Assembly: GCA_013001975.1 (NCBI GenBank)
Contig: JABDKX010000180.1
Span: 1 to 64,000, forward strand
Direction: 5' to 3'
DNA length: 64,000 bases
Origin: Saprospiraceae bacterium
Lineage (GTDB): Bacteria > Bacteroidota > Bacteroidia > Chitinophagales > Saprospiraceae
Shown here piece after piece: positions 48,908 through 59,012 of this stretch. Under the pieces are notes generated by a model. The model saw nothing but the letters and a program-made list of their open reading frames with translations. It did no database searches and had not been told where the DNA came from. The translations under genes and the position numbers were made by a program. Every line of letters begins with the position of its first letter. The stretch's first letter is position 1.

Positions 48908-51781
48908 TCAATAATCCAAAATAAACTTAGACAAATTTTCTCTCTGTAAAAGTCTGAGTTTTTTCCGCAAACGATAACGGGCAACTTCAACGCCTCTTTG
49001 GGATATACTCATCAAATTTGCAATTTCTTTTGTATTCAAATTTAGTCTCAATAATGTACATAGTTTTTGTTCGTTCGGTGTTAAATCAACAAACTCAAGT
49101 CTGAGGCGGCTTAAAAAATCACTATGTACTTGATCAAAATGAAACTCAAATTGTTTCCAATCTTCTTGCAACCTGAGTGTAATATCGATTTTCTTAACTA
49201 TCTGTTCCAAAGCTTGTTTTGTTTCTTGATTTTTACCTTTCCGTTTAACTTCTTTCAATTTGTCTTTAATTGTTTCAATAAACTCATTTTTCACAACCAG
49301 GTTCATAGTTGAAGCAGCCAATCGGTTATTGACATGTTGCAATTGATTTTTCATACTTTCTTCTTTTATGACTTGCAACTCTTGCTCTTTTTTTAGTTTA
49401 ATATCATTAAGTTCTTGTTGTTTCCGTTCAAGGTCATGACGTCTTTTTGCTTCGGCTTTTTCTGCTTTTTGTATATACCTTCGTTTGTGATATTTTGATA
49501 TCATAACCAATGTAAGAAATCCAAAAAGAACATAAAATATTTTAGCCAAATTCGATCTATAAAATGGAGGGTATATAATAATTGGAAATGGATCACTGGT
49601 AACAACCTCTCCAAGATAATTTCTAGATTGCACAGAAAACTCATAATTGCCTTCACTTAAATTTGTATATTCCTTTGAAGATGAAATCGTCCAATCAGTA
49701 TATTCTTCTTCGAAACCCCTAAGAAAGTACCTGAATTGATTATTGTTAACTTCATTATATTGGAAAGATTCAACTTCAAACTTAATGTTGTTCGTTTTCT
49801 GCGGGATATTTAAAGCAATTAACTCTGCGGGCTTAATATCAAATGGTTGTTGTTTGAACAAGGTACTATCTTGAGTCACACTATATACTTTTGTAATCAT
49901 AAGTGGATTTTGTTTCTCAACACGATCTTCAAGATAAGGGTGATAATGTATAAATCCTTCATTTGAGGAATATATAATGCCATCATTTATATTAGTTGAA
50001 ACATTTAGTAAATCATTATTAAAATAGTACCTGAACTGAAAGAGTGAAGATGGTACAAATGAATAATTTTGAGCGCTTATTTTCTTAAAAAAACCAACTA
50101 GATTTTCTGCTACAATATGAATGTTCTTTTGCTTGTCTTGACCTATCAAATAAATGGCTTGATCTCCAATGATTTCTGAAAAATAACCAGCATCAACAAT
50201 TTTATTATTGGATTGGTCAATTAAATAGAGGCCATTGTCCGTAGCTAAATACAACTCATTATCCAGTTTTGTTAATATAATTTGTTCATCAATCGGCAAC
50301 ATCATTTCATTCGAAAATTTAGTGGTTGATACACTTTTTAAGTCATTTGAAAAATTTAATTCAAACAACCCTTTATAATATTGGCCTACTATTATATTTC
50401 CGCTTTGATCTTCTTCAAAAAACCTGCTTGATTCATTAAATCCATCAATTTTTTGAACTGGCTCTAAAATGGTTTTTGAGTTTACTTTAAATAAATATAG
50501 TCCTGAATATGTACCACCTATTGCAAAATTAGGGTTTGATTTGAGTTGCTTTACCTGCCACATACCATCAGATCTCACCAATCTTTTTGCTTCGGCACCT
50601 TGTAACTGAAATAGTCCAGTATGATGTCCAGCATACAAATTTCCTCCTATAGTTTGAAAACCATATGCAGGTCCTTCTGTTCCATTTAGAAATATACTTT
50701 GATCACTATCATTTTTTAAAAAATAGATACCATTCGAAGTTGTAAAATAAGTGCCGTCCTCAATTTCATATGCTTCATAACCACTCCCTTCAATGTTAAC
50801 TTCACGGTTAATCATTCTAAGTGGGGAATTTATATGAATCAGAGCAATGCCATTTTGCATACCTACCCACAAGTTTCCAGAGTAATCTTGGTAACTTCTC
50901 AAACAGGCATTGGTTTTAAGACCATCTTCTATTGTAATATTTTCAATTTCATTACTATCGATATCATACATAAAGATGCCAGAAGTTTGTGTTGAAATAA
51001 CAAGCCTATTATCAGAAAGTTGAATAACATTATTGACGAATGTTCCCTCTATGTTCGATGACAACTCATCAAATTTTTTAGCATCAATATTCTGACCAAC
51101 CAATTCTATTTTGCCTGAATTATAAAATAATATAAAGTCTTCTTCATGCTTAAGCATTCCAGCGATAATTTCACGAGATTGATTTTGAATATAATAAGTC
51201 GAAAGTTCGTTGTTCTTTAATTCGAGTAACCTACCTTTTTTACTTTGTATATATAATTTATTATTAATTAAAAAGGAGCGTCCCAATCCATCTTTATGAC
51301 GTAAAACTGATACCTTATTTCCATCATATATGTAGATTCCTTGAAATGTGCAGAAATATATTTTTGAATTATTTATGTATACATCCCAAACTTCATCAAA
51401 ATCTCTAAACAAAATTGGGATTTTATCTGATAATGATGTGTATTCCCAATCTTTCTCAAAAAATCCAAATTCTCCTTGAGAACCTACATATAACCTTTTA
51501 GATTTTTCATCAAAAGCCAATGACCTTTGCTTTTTACCAGATTTAAATGTGTGTGTTCCCCACTCATTCCCATTATAAGACAATACGCCTAAGTTATTAG
51601 CTATAAATATGCCCATGTCTCTGTTTTGAGCAAAATCAATATTTTGATTACCTGCTTTGTACTCATTTGCTAGGAAATTTTGAACAAAATATTTACCCGA
51701 TAATCCATGAACTGCATTTAAAAATACACAGTTTAAGACCATATATAAAAAGCCTTGCTTTAGTATATTATATTTAATCAT
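48908..51781 (-). CDS. Membrane-spanning two-component-type propeller / Y_Y_Y domain regulator with LuxR-type HTH
   Basis: Repeated propeller motifs (DYSGNLWVGMQNGIALI); Y_Y_Y-like FRYFLRGFEEEYTDWTISSSKEYTNLSEGNYEFSVQSRNYLGEV; TM LAKIFYVLFGFLTLVMI; coiled coil; HTH LTPNEQKLCTLLRLNLNTKEIANLMSISQRGVEVARYRLRKKL. No kinase or receiver domain. Confidence 0.87.
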   Translation of the reverse strand: MIKYNILKQGFLYMVLNCVFLNAVHGLSGKYFVQNFLANEYKAGNQNIDFAQNRDMGIFIANNLGVLSYNGNEWGTHTFKSGKKQRSLAFDEKSKRLYVGSQGEFGFFEKDWEYTSLSDKIPILFRDFDEVWDVYINNSKIYFCTFQGIYIYDGNKVSVLRHKDGLGRSFLINNKLYIQSKKGRLLELKNNELSTYYIQNQSREIIAGMLKHEEDFILFYNSGKIELVGQNIDAKKFDELSSNIEGTFVNNVIQLSDNRLVISTQTSGIFMYDIDSNEIENITIEDGLKTNACLRSYQDYSGNLWVGMQNGIALIHINSPLRMINREVNIEGSGYEAYEIEDGTYFTTSNGIYFLKNDSDQSIFLNGTEGPAYGFQTIGGNLYAGHHTGLFQLQGAEAKRLVRSDGMWQVKQLKSNPNFAIGGTYSGLYLFKVNSKTILEPVQKIDGFNESSRFFEEDQSGNIIVGQYYKGLFELNFSNDLKSVSTTKFSNEMMLPIDEQIILTKLDNELYLATDNGLYLIDQSNNKIVDAGYFSEIIGDQAIYLIGQDKQKNIHIVAENLVGFFKKISAQNYSFVPSSLFQFRYYFNNDLLNVSTNINDGIIYSSNEGFIHYHPYLEDRVEKQNPLMITKVYSVTQDSTLFKQQPFDIKPAELIALNIPQKTNNIKFEVESFQYNEVNNNQFRYFLRGFEEEYTDWTISSSKEYTNLSEGNYEFSVQSRNYLGEVVTSDPFPIIIYPPFYRSNLAKIFYVLFGFLTLVMISKYHKRRYIQKAEKAEAKRRHDLERKQQELNDIKLKKEQELQVIKEESMKNQLQHVNNRLAASTMNLVVKNEFIETIKDKLKEVKRKGKNQETKQALEQIVKKIDITLRLQEDWKQFEFHFDQVHSDFLSRLRLEFVDLTPNEQKLCTLLRLNLNTKEIANLMSISQRGVEVARYRLRKKLRLLQRENLSKFILDY

Positions 51782-52016
51782 GTGCAGTTTTTATATCATC
51801 AAATATAGTTGATTATCAATATATTATGAAATATATTACGTAATAATGATGTATTGGATATTTCAAATTGTGTAATAATTGATGAAGTTCAAAATTAGAA
51901 CTCTAGAAATATTTATTTACCTTAGACAAAACTTTATTCCAAGTATAGTATTTTACTCAGAATAATCTATCAAAAGAATAGATCAAAACCACATTTCAAA
52001 TTGAAATTATCGCAAA

Positions 52017-55000
52017 ATGAAAAGATTAATTATTTACAGCGTTCTTTGTTTTCTTGGACATTCAATCTACTCACAATCAGATAAAGTAACAATTGTTAAC
52101 GATGAATCTGGAATCAAAATGGTTGTAAATGGCAATGATTTTATGATAAATGGTATGAATTGGGACTATTTTCCTATTGGGACTAATTATTCATACAGCT
52201 TATGGAACAAATCCGATGATATAATAAAAGCAGCACTTGATACTGAAATGTCATTGCTACAAAACATGGGTGTTAATGTCATAAGACAATATACTGGAAT
52301 TCAGCCCAAGTGGATTCAATATATCTATGAGAATTATGGCATTTATACAATGTTAAACCACTCTTTCGGTCGCTATGGACTTACTATTGGTGGAGCTTGG
52401 GTTGCAAACACCGAATATTCAGACCCGCGCACTCAAAAATTACTATTAGAAGAAACAACAGCGATGGTTAACGAATATAAGAATACACCTGGATTGTTGA
52501 TGTATCTTTTGGGTAATGAAAACAATTTTGGGCTATTCTGGGGAGGCGCGGAAACAGAAGACGTTCCGATGGAAGACAGAGAGTCAACAATTCGTGCTCG
52601 TCATATGTATAAGTTGTTCAATGAAGCAACAAATACAATGAAAAAAATTGATAATTCGATTCCTATTGCCATGTGTAATGGTGATTTGTTGTTTATGGAA
52701 ATAATTGTAGAGGAGTGTAAAGACGTAGATATCTTTGGTGTAAATATGTATAGAGGTATTTCGTTTGGAGATGCATTCCAACGCGTAAGGGATGAATTTA
52801 ATAAACCAATCATGTTTACCGAATTTGGTGCAGATGCATTTAATGCCATTGAAAATGAAGAAGATCAAGCTTCTCAGGCTTATTATATGTTAGGCAATTG
52901 GAAAGAAATTTACGAAAATGCTGCTGGCCAGGGAAAGATAGGAAATTCGATAGGTGGTTTTACATTTCAATTTAGCGATGGATGGTGGAAATTTGGTCAA
53001 ACTAAAAATTTAGATGTTCACGATAATAATGCATCATGGTCAAATGGAGGATATCAACGCGATCTTGAAGGAGAAGAAAACAACATGAACGAAGAATGGT
53101 TTGGAGTTTGTGCTAAAGGTCCTACTAACGGGAGGGGATTATACGATTTGTATCCACGAGCTGCTTATTATGCTCTTAAGGAAGCACATATGTTAAATCC
53201 TTATGAAGAAGGCGTTAATCTAGATGTTATAAACACGCATTTTGATAATATCCAAATTATGGAGGCTGTTCTCAAAGCGAGAGGCGACAAAGCTGCATTG
53301 CAAAGTAAAAAAAAAATAAGGGTAAGTAACTTAAGGGCAGATTTGAGCACTTTTAATACAGGAGGAAATTTAATTGCCACTCCTAATGATAGTGACCCAG
53401 ATAATCCAGACACATATCCAGATCAATTGGGTTTTGATCATATGCAATCATATTTTGTTGGTTTCGAAGGTAACCCAACTGCCAATATGCGAGCGAATGT
53501 AAATTTTAATATTTTAGGCAATGTTGCAAATAACCCTATAAATGAAATATTCTATGAAAACAGAGGTCGTGTACGTTCAGTGACCACGCCACAAGGAGAT
53601 CTGAATTTAACAGATTTAAATGGTGTCCAGGTTTATAATGCAGAGTTTGAATGGAATGCAAAAAACTTTGATGCAAGAGGATTCTATCGTACCGGTCATT
53701 ACCATTGGGGATACGAAGGAGATTTTTTTGGACTATATCCAGAAGCTAATTATGGAGAAAACTTAGATATATATAATGGTGAAGTTTTAGGTTTTGAAAT
53801 TGATGGAAAAAAAGGCTTAAAAGGATTAAAAGCTGCTTTTGGTCCTCAATTATGGTGGGGTGCTAATCCAGCAGTATTAGTAAAATATCGTCGCGAATTT
53901 GGACATTTTGAATTTACTGGAATATTCCACGAAGACATTGATGATGCAGCACAAGCTATTTCTTCGTTTGCAGTTCCACTTCCAAAAACCAGACGAGCGA
54001 CGCTTCATTTAAAAGGAGAATTTGGACCAGTTGGTCTGGAAGTAGGTGGAATTTGGGGTGGACAACCTCTCAATGGAAGAACTTTCCAAATTGCTGAAGG
54101 GAATGCAGGAGAATATACCGTTTTTCAAGATCAAATTAATACAAAAGATAATTGGGGTGGTAAAGCAAAAATCACTTTTTCAAAAGGTCCTTTTAATTGG
54201 TATGCACAAGCGGCAGCCATGGGATTGGTTGCAAATGGCGGTGGTGATTATACCAGAACATTTACTGGATGGAGACTAAAGGATTCTGGAAGTGGTAATC
54301 AAACAAACTTTTTAACTGGTTTTACTGTATTGGCTGGAAATTTTCAATTTGCTCCAAACTTTTTGTGGCAAAAACCAATTGTAGATGCTATGCCTAACGA
54401 TGTTCAAGCACCTGGAAGATTAAGAAATATTCAAGATGATCCATTTGCTGTTAGACAGAACAGAGAAACTATGGCTGGTGAATTATTGCTGACATTTGAT
54501 CCGACTCCCGGTACGTGGATGTACGATTGGGATAGTGACTTAGCAGAAGATGCCAAATTTGCAGCAAGCGTAGGGTTTGTGTATCGTCATCATCCTACAG
54601 CACAAGATGCGGCAATTGGTTTTTTAGGCAATAGGACATCTTTCGCATTTCCAAATTCTGCTCCTGCAGAAGACCTTTGGGAAGCACATGCCAGAATTGT
54701 ATCAAAAATAAATCCTGATTTTGGTTTTATTGCTAATTTATATGGAGGCAATGCACAAGCTAATGGCAGTGATGAAAGATTACTTAAAAGATATGGTGGT
54801 GATCTTAGACTCATCTATAAAAAAATAAAAATTTCTTCAATGGTTAAGGTTGATGATTGGGGACCATTCGATTATCATAGAGATTTCAATTTAACCTATC
54901 CACTTCAACTCGTATTTGATGTATCAACCACTGTTGAAAAACCTCAATGGCTTAATATTCCAAGTACGAGAATGGGTATAAGATATACATGGCGATCACT

Positions 55001-55142
55001 AGATCAATATTCACCTAGATATTGCCCAACAAGTATTTACGATGCAAATGGAATTCCTACTTGTGATCCTGAAGCCTTTGGATTTGGCTTAGGAAATGAA
55101 TGGGAAATAAAAACATACTTCCAGATAAACATCTTTAATTAA
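52017..55142 (+). CDS. Secreted clan GH-A-like glycosidase (GH2/GH5-type TIM barrel) fused to a putative outer-membrane beta-barrel
   Basis: Signal peptide; INGMNWDYFPIG, MGVNVIRQYTGI, LLMYLLGNENNFGLFWGG (acid/base candidate), KPIMFTEFGADAFN (nucleophile candidate). From about residue 430 alternating amphipathic strands rich in aromatics/Gly, ending ...WEIKTYFQINIFN (terminal aromatic-rich strand). Confidence 0.72.
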   Translation: MKRLIIYSVLCFLGHSIYSQSDKVTIVNDESGIKMVVNGNDFMINGMNWDYFPIGTNYSYSLWNKSDDIIKAALDTEMSLLQNMGVNVIRQYTGIQPKWIQYIYENYGIYTMLNHSFGRYGLTIGGAWVANTEYSDPRTQKLLLEETTAMVNEYKNTPGLLMYLLGNENNFGLFWGGAETEDVPMEDRESTIRARHMYKLFNEATNTMKKIDNSIPIAMCNGDLLFMEIIVEECKDVDIFGVNMYRGISFGDAFQRVRDEFNKPIMFTEFGADAFNAIENEEDQASQAYYMLGNWKEIYENAAGQGKIGNSIGGFTFQFSDGWWKFGQTKNLDVHDNNASWSNGGYQRDLEGEENNMNEEWFGVCAKGPTNGRGLYDLYPRAAYYALKEAHMLNPYEEGVNLDVINTHFDNIQIMEAVLKARGDKAALQSKKKIRVSNLRADLSTFNTGGNLIATPNDSDPDNPDTYPDQLGFDHMQSYFVGFEGNPTANMRANVNFNILGNVANNPINEIFYENRGRVRSVTTPQGDLNLTDLNGVQVYNAEFEWNAKNFDARGFYRTGHYHWGYEGDFFGLYPEANYGENLDIYNGEVLGFEIDGKKGLKGLKAAFGPQLWWGANPAVLVKYRREFGHFEFTGIFHEDIDDAAQAISSFAVPLPKTRRATLHLKGEFGPVGLEVGGIWGGQPLNGRTFQIAEGNAGEYTVFQDQINTKDNWGGKAKITFSKGPFNWYAQAAAMGLVANGGGDYTRTFTGWRLKDSGSGNQTNFLTGFTVLAGNFQFAPNFLWQKPIVDAMPNDVQAPGRLRNIQDDPFAVRQNRETMAGELLLTFDPTPGTWMYDWDSDLAEDAKFAASVGFVYRHHPTAQDAAIGFLGNRTSFAFPNSAPAEDLWEAHARIVSKINPDFGFIANLYGGNAQANGSDERLLKRYGGDLRLIYKKIKISSMVKVDDWGPFDYHRDFNLTYPLQLVFDVSTTVEKPQWLNIPSTRMGIRYTWRSLDQYSPRYCPTSIYDANGIPTCDPEAFGFGLGNEWEIKTYFQINIFN

Positions 55143-55159
55143 CAAAGAATTAGAAAATC

Positions 55160-58100
55160 ATGATAAATAAAAAACATAATTATTCGTTAGCGACATTTCT
55201 ATTTGCTTCTTTTTTGTTTGTTCTTTTGAGTTGTTCTCGAGATTCAGATGATTTGGAATTAGCTACTTTTCCTTCCACAGCGGAAGTCTTTATAGATGGA
55301 TTTAGCGCAGGACTTCAATACCAATCTTTTGGCACATCCAAGGTGACAGCATTTGAAGTGGATAACCAAGTAAAATATAAAGGATCTGCATCTATGAGAT
55401 TTGACATTCCTAATGCTGATGATCCAGCAGGCGGGTTTGCTGCTGGTATTTTCCTTACAGAAGATGGCCGTGATTTATCAAGTTATACTGCATTGACATT
55501 TTGGGCTAAAGCGAGTCAGGCTGCTTCAATCGATGAATTAGGATTTGGGTTTACTTTTGATGATGATAAATTTAAAACATCTGTCAACAATTTAAAAGTC
55601 AGCACAGCATGGATTAAATATTACATACCAATTCCAGATGCTTCTAAACTAAATCCTGAAAGAGGTTTGTTTTATTATGTGGATACTCCTGACAATGAAT
55701 TAGGTTATACATTCTGGGTAGACGAAGTAAAATTTGAAACACTTAATACAGTCGCATACAAAACACCTCAAATATTTAATGGTTCAGATGTTACTGAATC
55801 AGCAGTAAATGGCGCAACAATTCCAATTGACGGCTTGAGTGCATCTTTTAATTTACCACATGGAGTTGACCAATCAATTTCATTGGGTTCAGCATACTTT
55901 GAATTCAACTCATCAAATACAAATGTTGCAATTGTCGATGATTCGGGGATAGTTACAGTTTTAAGTGAAGGTTCTGCAGTAATTACAGCAAAACTTGGAG
56001 AAGCAGATGCTACAGGATCTCTAACAGTTACATCCGCTGGAGATTTTGTTCATGCTCCTACACCTATGGTAAACAGTGATGACGTTATATCTATTTTTAG
56101 TAATGCTTACACAAATGTTCCAGTCGAATATTATAATGGTTATTGGGCTCCGTTTCAAACAACATTATCGGCTGATTTCGAAGTAGATGGAGATGATGTC
56201 CTTAACTATACAAACTTTAATTTTGTAGGAACGCAATTTACAATGCCTACAGTAGATGCATCTAATATGACACATCTTCATGTTGACATTTATATTCCAA
56301 ATGAAGTAAATTCTTCAGATCAATTCGCTGTAAGTGTTATTGACTTAGGTCCTGATGCTGCATTTGGAGATCCAGATCCTAGTATTTTATCAACTTATGC
56401 AAGCCCAAATCCTTTGGTTGCTCAATCTTGGATAGGACTTGATATTAGCCTCAATGGACTATCAAGCAAAGATAAGTTGGCACAAATAATTTTTGAAAAC
56501 CTTGGTTCTAATTTGACAAGTTTTTATGCAGACAATATTTACTTTTATAATGAAGGTGGAGAAATGATGGATACTGAGCCAACTGTGGCTGCTCCTATCC
56601 CCACATCAAGTCAAGAAAACGTAATTTCAATCTTTAGTGACGCCTTTACTAATATTGATGGCACAAACCTAAATCCAGATTGGGGACAAGCTACTGTTGT
56701 TTCAGAAAAAGAAATAGAAGGGAATAACACATTGGTATATACTGGATTGAACTATCAAGGTATTGAATTAGGAAGCTCTCAAGATGTTTCCGAAATGGAT
56801 TTTTTACATCTTGACTATTGGACTTCTAATTCTTCAGCACTCAATACATTTGTAATATCACCAGGACCTATTGAAACTGGGTCGACATTACAAGTGCCAA
56901 CTTCGGGATGGTCTTCTGTTGACATACCGTTAGGTGACTTCTCTCCTGTAAACTTAGCGGATTTGATTCAAATGAAATTTGATGGTAACGGCAACATATT
57001 TTTAGACAATATTTATTTCTATAAAGAAGAAAGTGCAGGGAACATGCCAACTCAAGCTGCACCTACGCCTACTCAGGATGAAAGCAATGTGATATCTGTA
57101 TACAGTGACTCATATATGAATATAAATGGAATTAATATCAATCCTGATTGGGGACAAGCTACACAAGTTTCAGAAGTTGTAATTGATGGAAATACTACAA
57201 TGCTATATTCAGGTTTAAATTACCAAGGTTTGGATTTAGGCGGATCTCAGGACTTACAGGAAATGGAATTTTTACACTTAGATATTTGGTCTGCAAATTC
57301 TACATCACTCAATACATTTTTAATAAGTAATGGGCCAGTAGAGAAGGCATATCCAATTATTGTTCCTACTTCTGGTTGGTCATCTATTGATATACCGTTA
57401 GGAGATTTTACACCTGTTGATCTATCCGACGTTTTCCAAATGAAGTTTGAAGGTGATGGCGAAGTATATTTAGACAATATATATTTTTATGGTACTGGGG
57501 GTAATGGTGGAGGTGATATGCCTACTCAAGCAGCACCAGTTCCAACTCAAAATGAAGCTGATGTTATTTCCGTTTTTAGTGATTCATATCAGAATATTGA
57601 AAACACTGATCTAAATCCAAACTGGGGACAAGCCACTCAGGTTTCTCAGTTAGATATACAAGGAAATAATACATTATTATATATTGGACTTAATTATCAA
57701 GGCATTACATTAGGCAGTCCTCAGGATGTTTCATCTAAGGAATCTTTTCATGTGGATATTTGGACTGCGAACTCTAAGCTTTTAAATGTTTCACTTATAA
57801 GTTCTGGACCTGCTGAAACAGCATATTCTCTGTCTGTGCCAACAAATGGTTGGTCGAGCATTGACATACAACTATCTGAATTCCCTGGAGTTGATTTAGG
57901 AGATATTATCCAATTAAAATTTGATGGTGATGGTGATATATATTTAGACAACCTATTCTTTTATGGTGATTCTGGAGGCGGCGGAATTGAACCTTCACAA
58001 GCAGCGCCTACACCATTGCAAGATGCTGGCGAAGTTACCTCTATATATAGTGACGCTTTTATAGATATACCAGGAACTGATTTTAATCCTAACTGGGGAC

Positions 58101-58966
58101 AAGCTACAGTTGTTACTGAAGTCGAAATTGATGGAAACAGCACATTGCTTTATTCTGGATTAAATTATCAAGGTACTATGTTAAGCGTTCCACAAGATTT
58201 CTCTGATAGAGGATTTTTACATTTAGACTTTTGGTCAGTAAATTCTGATATGTTAAGTGTTTTTCTCATTAGCCCAGGTCCAAATGAAACCGCGGCCTCA
58301 TTATCTGTACCAACATCAGGTTGGCGTAGTATAGACATTCCTTTATCAGCATTTTCAGGTGTTGATTTAGCAGACGTTATTCAATTTAAATTTGAAGGAA
58401 ATGGAGATATTTATTTAGACAACATTTATTTTCATGGGACATCAAGCAACTCTGGATATACTATAGATTTACCAATTGATTTTGAAACAACTGGCAATGG
58501 TTCTAATTGGACGTGGTCAGTTTTTGAAAACGATTCTAATCCACCTGTAGAATTTGTGTCTAATCCTGATCCATCAGGCATTAATACTTCTTCGACGGTG
58601 GCTCAAATTACGGCACTACAGACAGGAAATCCTTGGGTAGGATGTGAAACTATGCATGGTTCCGATTTTACAACATTCACCTTAGATGAATCCAATGCGA
58701 TTGTAAGGATTATGGTTTATAAATCTGTCATTAGTGACGTTGGATTAAAGTTTGCATTACCAAGTGGAGAAGCATTACCAGAAATAAAAGTTGCCAATAC
58801 GGTTGTCAATCAATGGGAGGAGTTAACTTTCGATTTTTCAAGTAGAATTGGACATCCCGCAACAATTGGTCAAGATCAAATTGTTGTATTCCCTGATTTT
58901 GATCTAAATGGTAGAACTTCAGATAATGTGATTTATTTTGATAATATTACTTTCAGTGGAAATTAA
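55160..58966 (+). CDS. Surface lipoprotein with BIG2-like Ig domain and tandem CBM-like beta-sandwich modules
   Basis: Lipobox FVLLSCSRD; Ig-like FEFNSSNTNVAIVDDSGIVTVLSEGSAVITAKLGEADATGSLTV; repeated modules each ending (F/Y)LDN(I/L)(Y/F)FY. Confidence 0.82.
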   Translation: MINKKHNYSLATFLFASFLFVLLSCSRDSDDLELATFPSTAEVFIDGFSAGLQYQSFGTSKVTAFEVDNQVKYKGSASMRFDIPNADDPAGGFAAGIFLTEDGRDLSSYTALTFWAKASQAASIDELGFGFTFDDDKFKTSVNNLKVSTAWIKYYIPIPDASKLNPERGLFYYVDTPDNELGYTFWVDEVKFETLNTVAYKTPQIFNGSDVTESAVNGATIPIDGLSASFNLPHGVDQSISLGSAYFEFNSSNTNVAIVDDSGIVTVLSEGSAVITAKLGEADATGSLTVTSAGDFVHAPTPMVNSDDVISIFSNAYTNVPVEYYNGYWAPFQTTLSADFEVDGDDVLNYTNFNFVGTQFTMPTVDASNMTHLHVDIYIPNEVNSSDQFAVSVIDLGPDAAFGDPDPSILSTYASPNPLVAQSWIGLDISLNGLSSKDKLAQIIFENLGSNLTSFYADNIYFYNEGGEMMDTEPTVAAPIPTSSQENVISIFSDAFTNIDGTNLNPDWGQATVVSEKEIEGNNTLVYTGLNYQGIELGSSQDVSEMDFLHLDYWTSNSSALNTFVISPGPIETGSTLQVPTSGWSSVDIPLGDFSPVNLADLIQMKFDGNGNIFLDNIYFYKEESAGNMPTQAAPTPTQDESNVISVYSDSYMNINGININPDWGQATQVSEVVIDGNTTMLYSGLNYQGLDLGGSQDLQEMEFLHLDIWSANSTSLNTFLISNGPVEKAYPIIVPTSGWSSIDIPLGDFTPVDLSDVFQMKFEGDGEVYLDNIYFYGTGGNGGGDMPTQAAPVPTQNEADVISVFSDSYQNIENTDLNPNWGQATQVSQLDIQGNNTLLYIGLNYQGITLGSPQDVSSKESFHVDIWTANSKLLNVSLISSGPAETAYSLSVPTNGWSSIDIQLSEFPGVDLGDIIQLKFDGDGDIYLDNLFFYGDSGGGGIEPSQAAPTPLQDAGEVTSIYSDAFIDIPGTDFNPNWGQATVVTEVEIDGNSTLLYSGLNYQGTMLSVPQDFSDRGFLHLDFWSVNSDMLSVFLISPGPNETAASLSVPTSGWRSIDIPLSAFSGVDLADVIQFKFEGNGDIYLDNIYFHGTSSNSGYTIDLPIDFETTGNGSNWTWSVFENDSNPPVEFVSNPDPSGINTSSTVAQITALQTGNPWVGCETMHGSDFTTFTLDESNAIVRIMVYKSVISDVGLKFALPSGEALPEIKVANTVVNQWEELTFDFSSRIGHPATIGQDQIVVFPDFDLNGRTSDNVIYFDNITFSGN
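56054..58447 (+). repeat. Five tandem coding modules (one divergent, four regular, about 470 bp)
   Basis: Module starts 56054, 56588, 57056, 57530, 58001; regular modules 468, 474 and 471 bp plus a shorter last one; each begins A(A)P.P...... and contains NP(D/N)WGQAT and SGWSS+DI. Confidence 0.82.
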
Positions 58967-59012
58967 TGACTTACTGAAAGTCTTTGTTTATAAATTTAAA
59001 AATATAATACTT

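Noticed and set aside
57247-57951. Two mutually similar minus-strand ORFs (MSKY(T/I)SPSPSNF...) that look like a paralogous pair
   Set aside because: Their similarity comes from being antisense to the same position in tandem CBM-like modules of the plus-strand gene.
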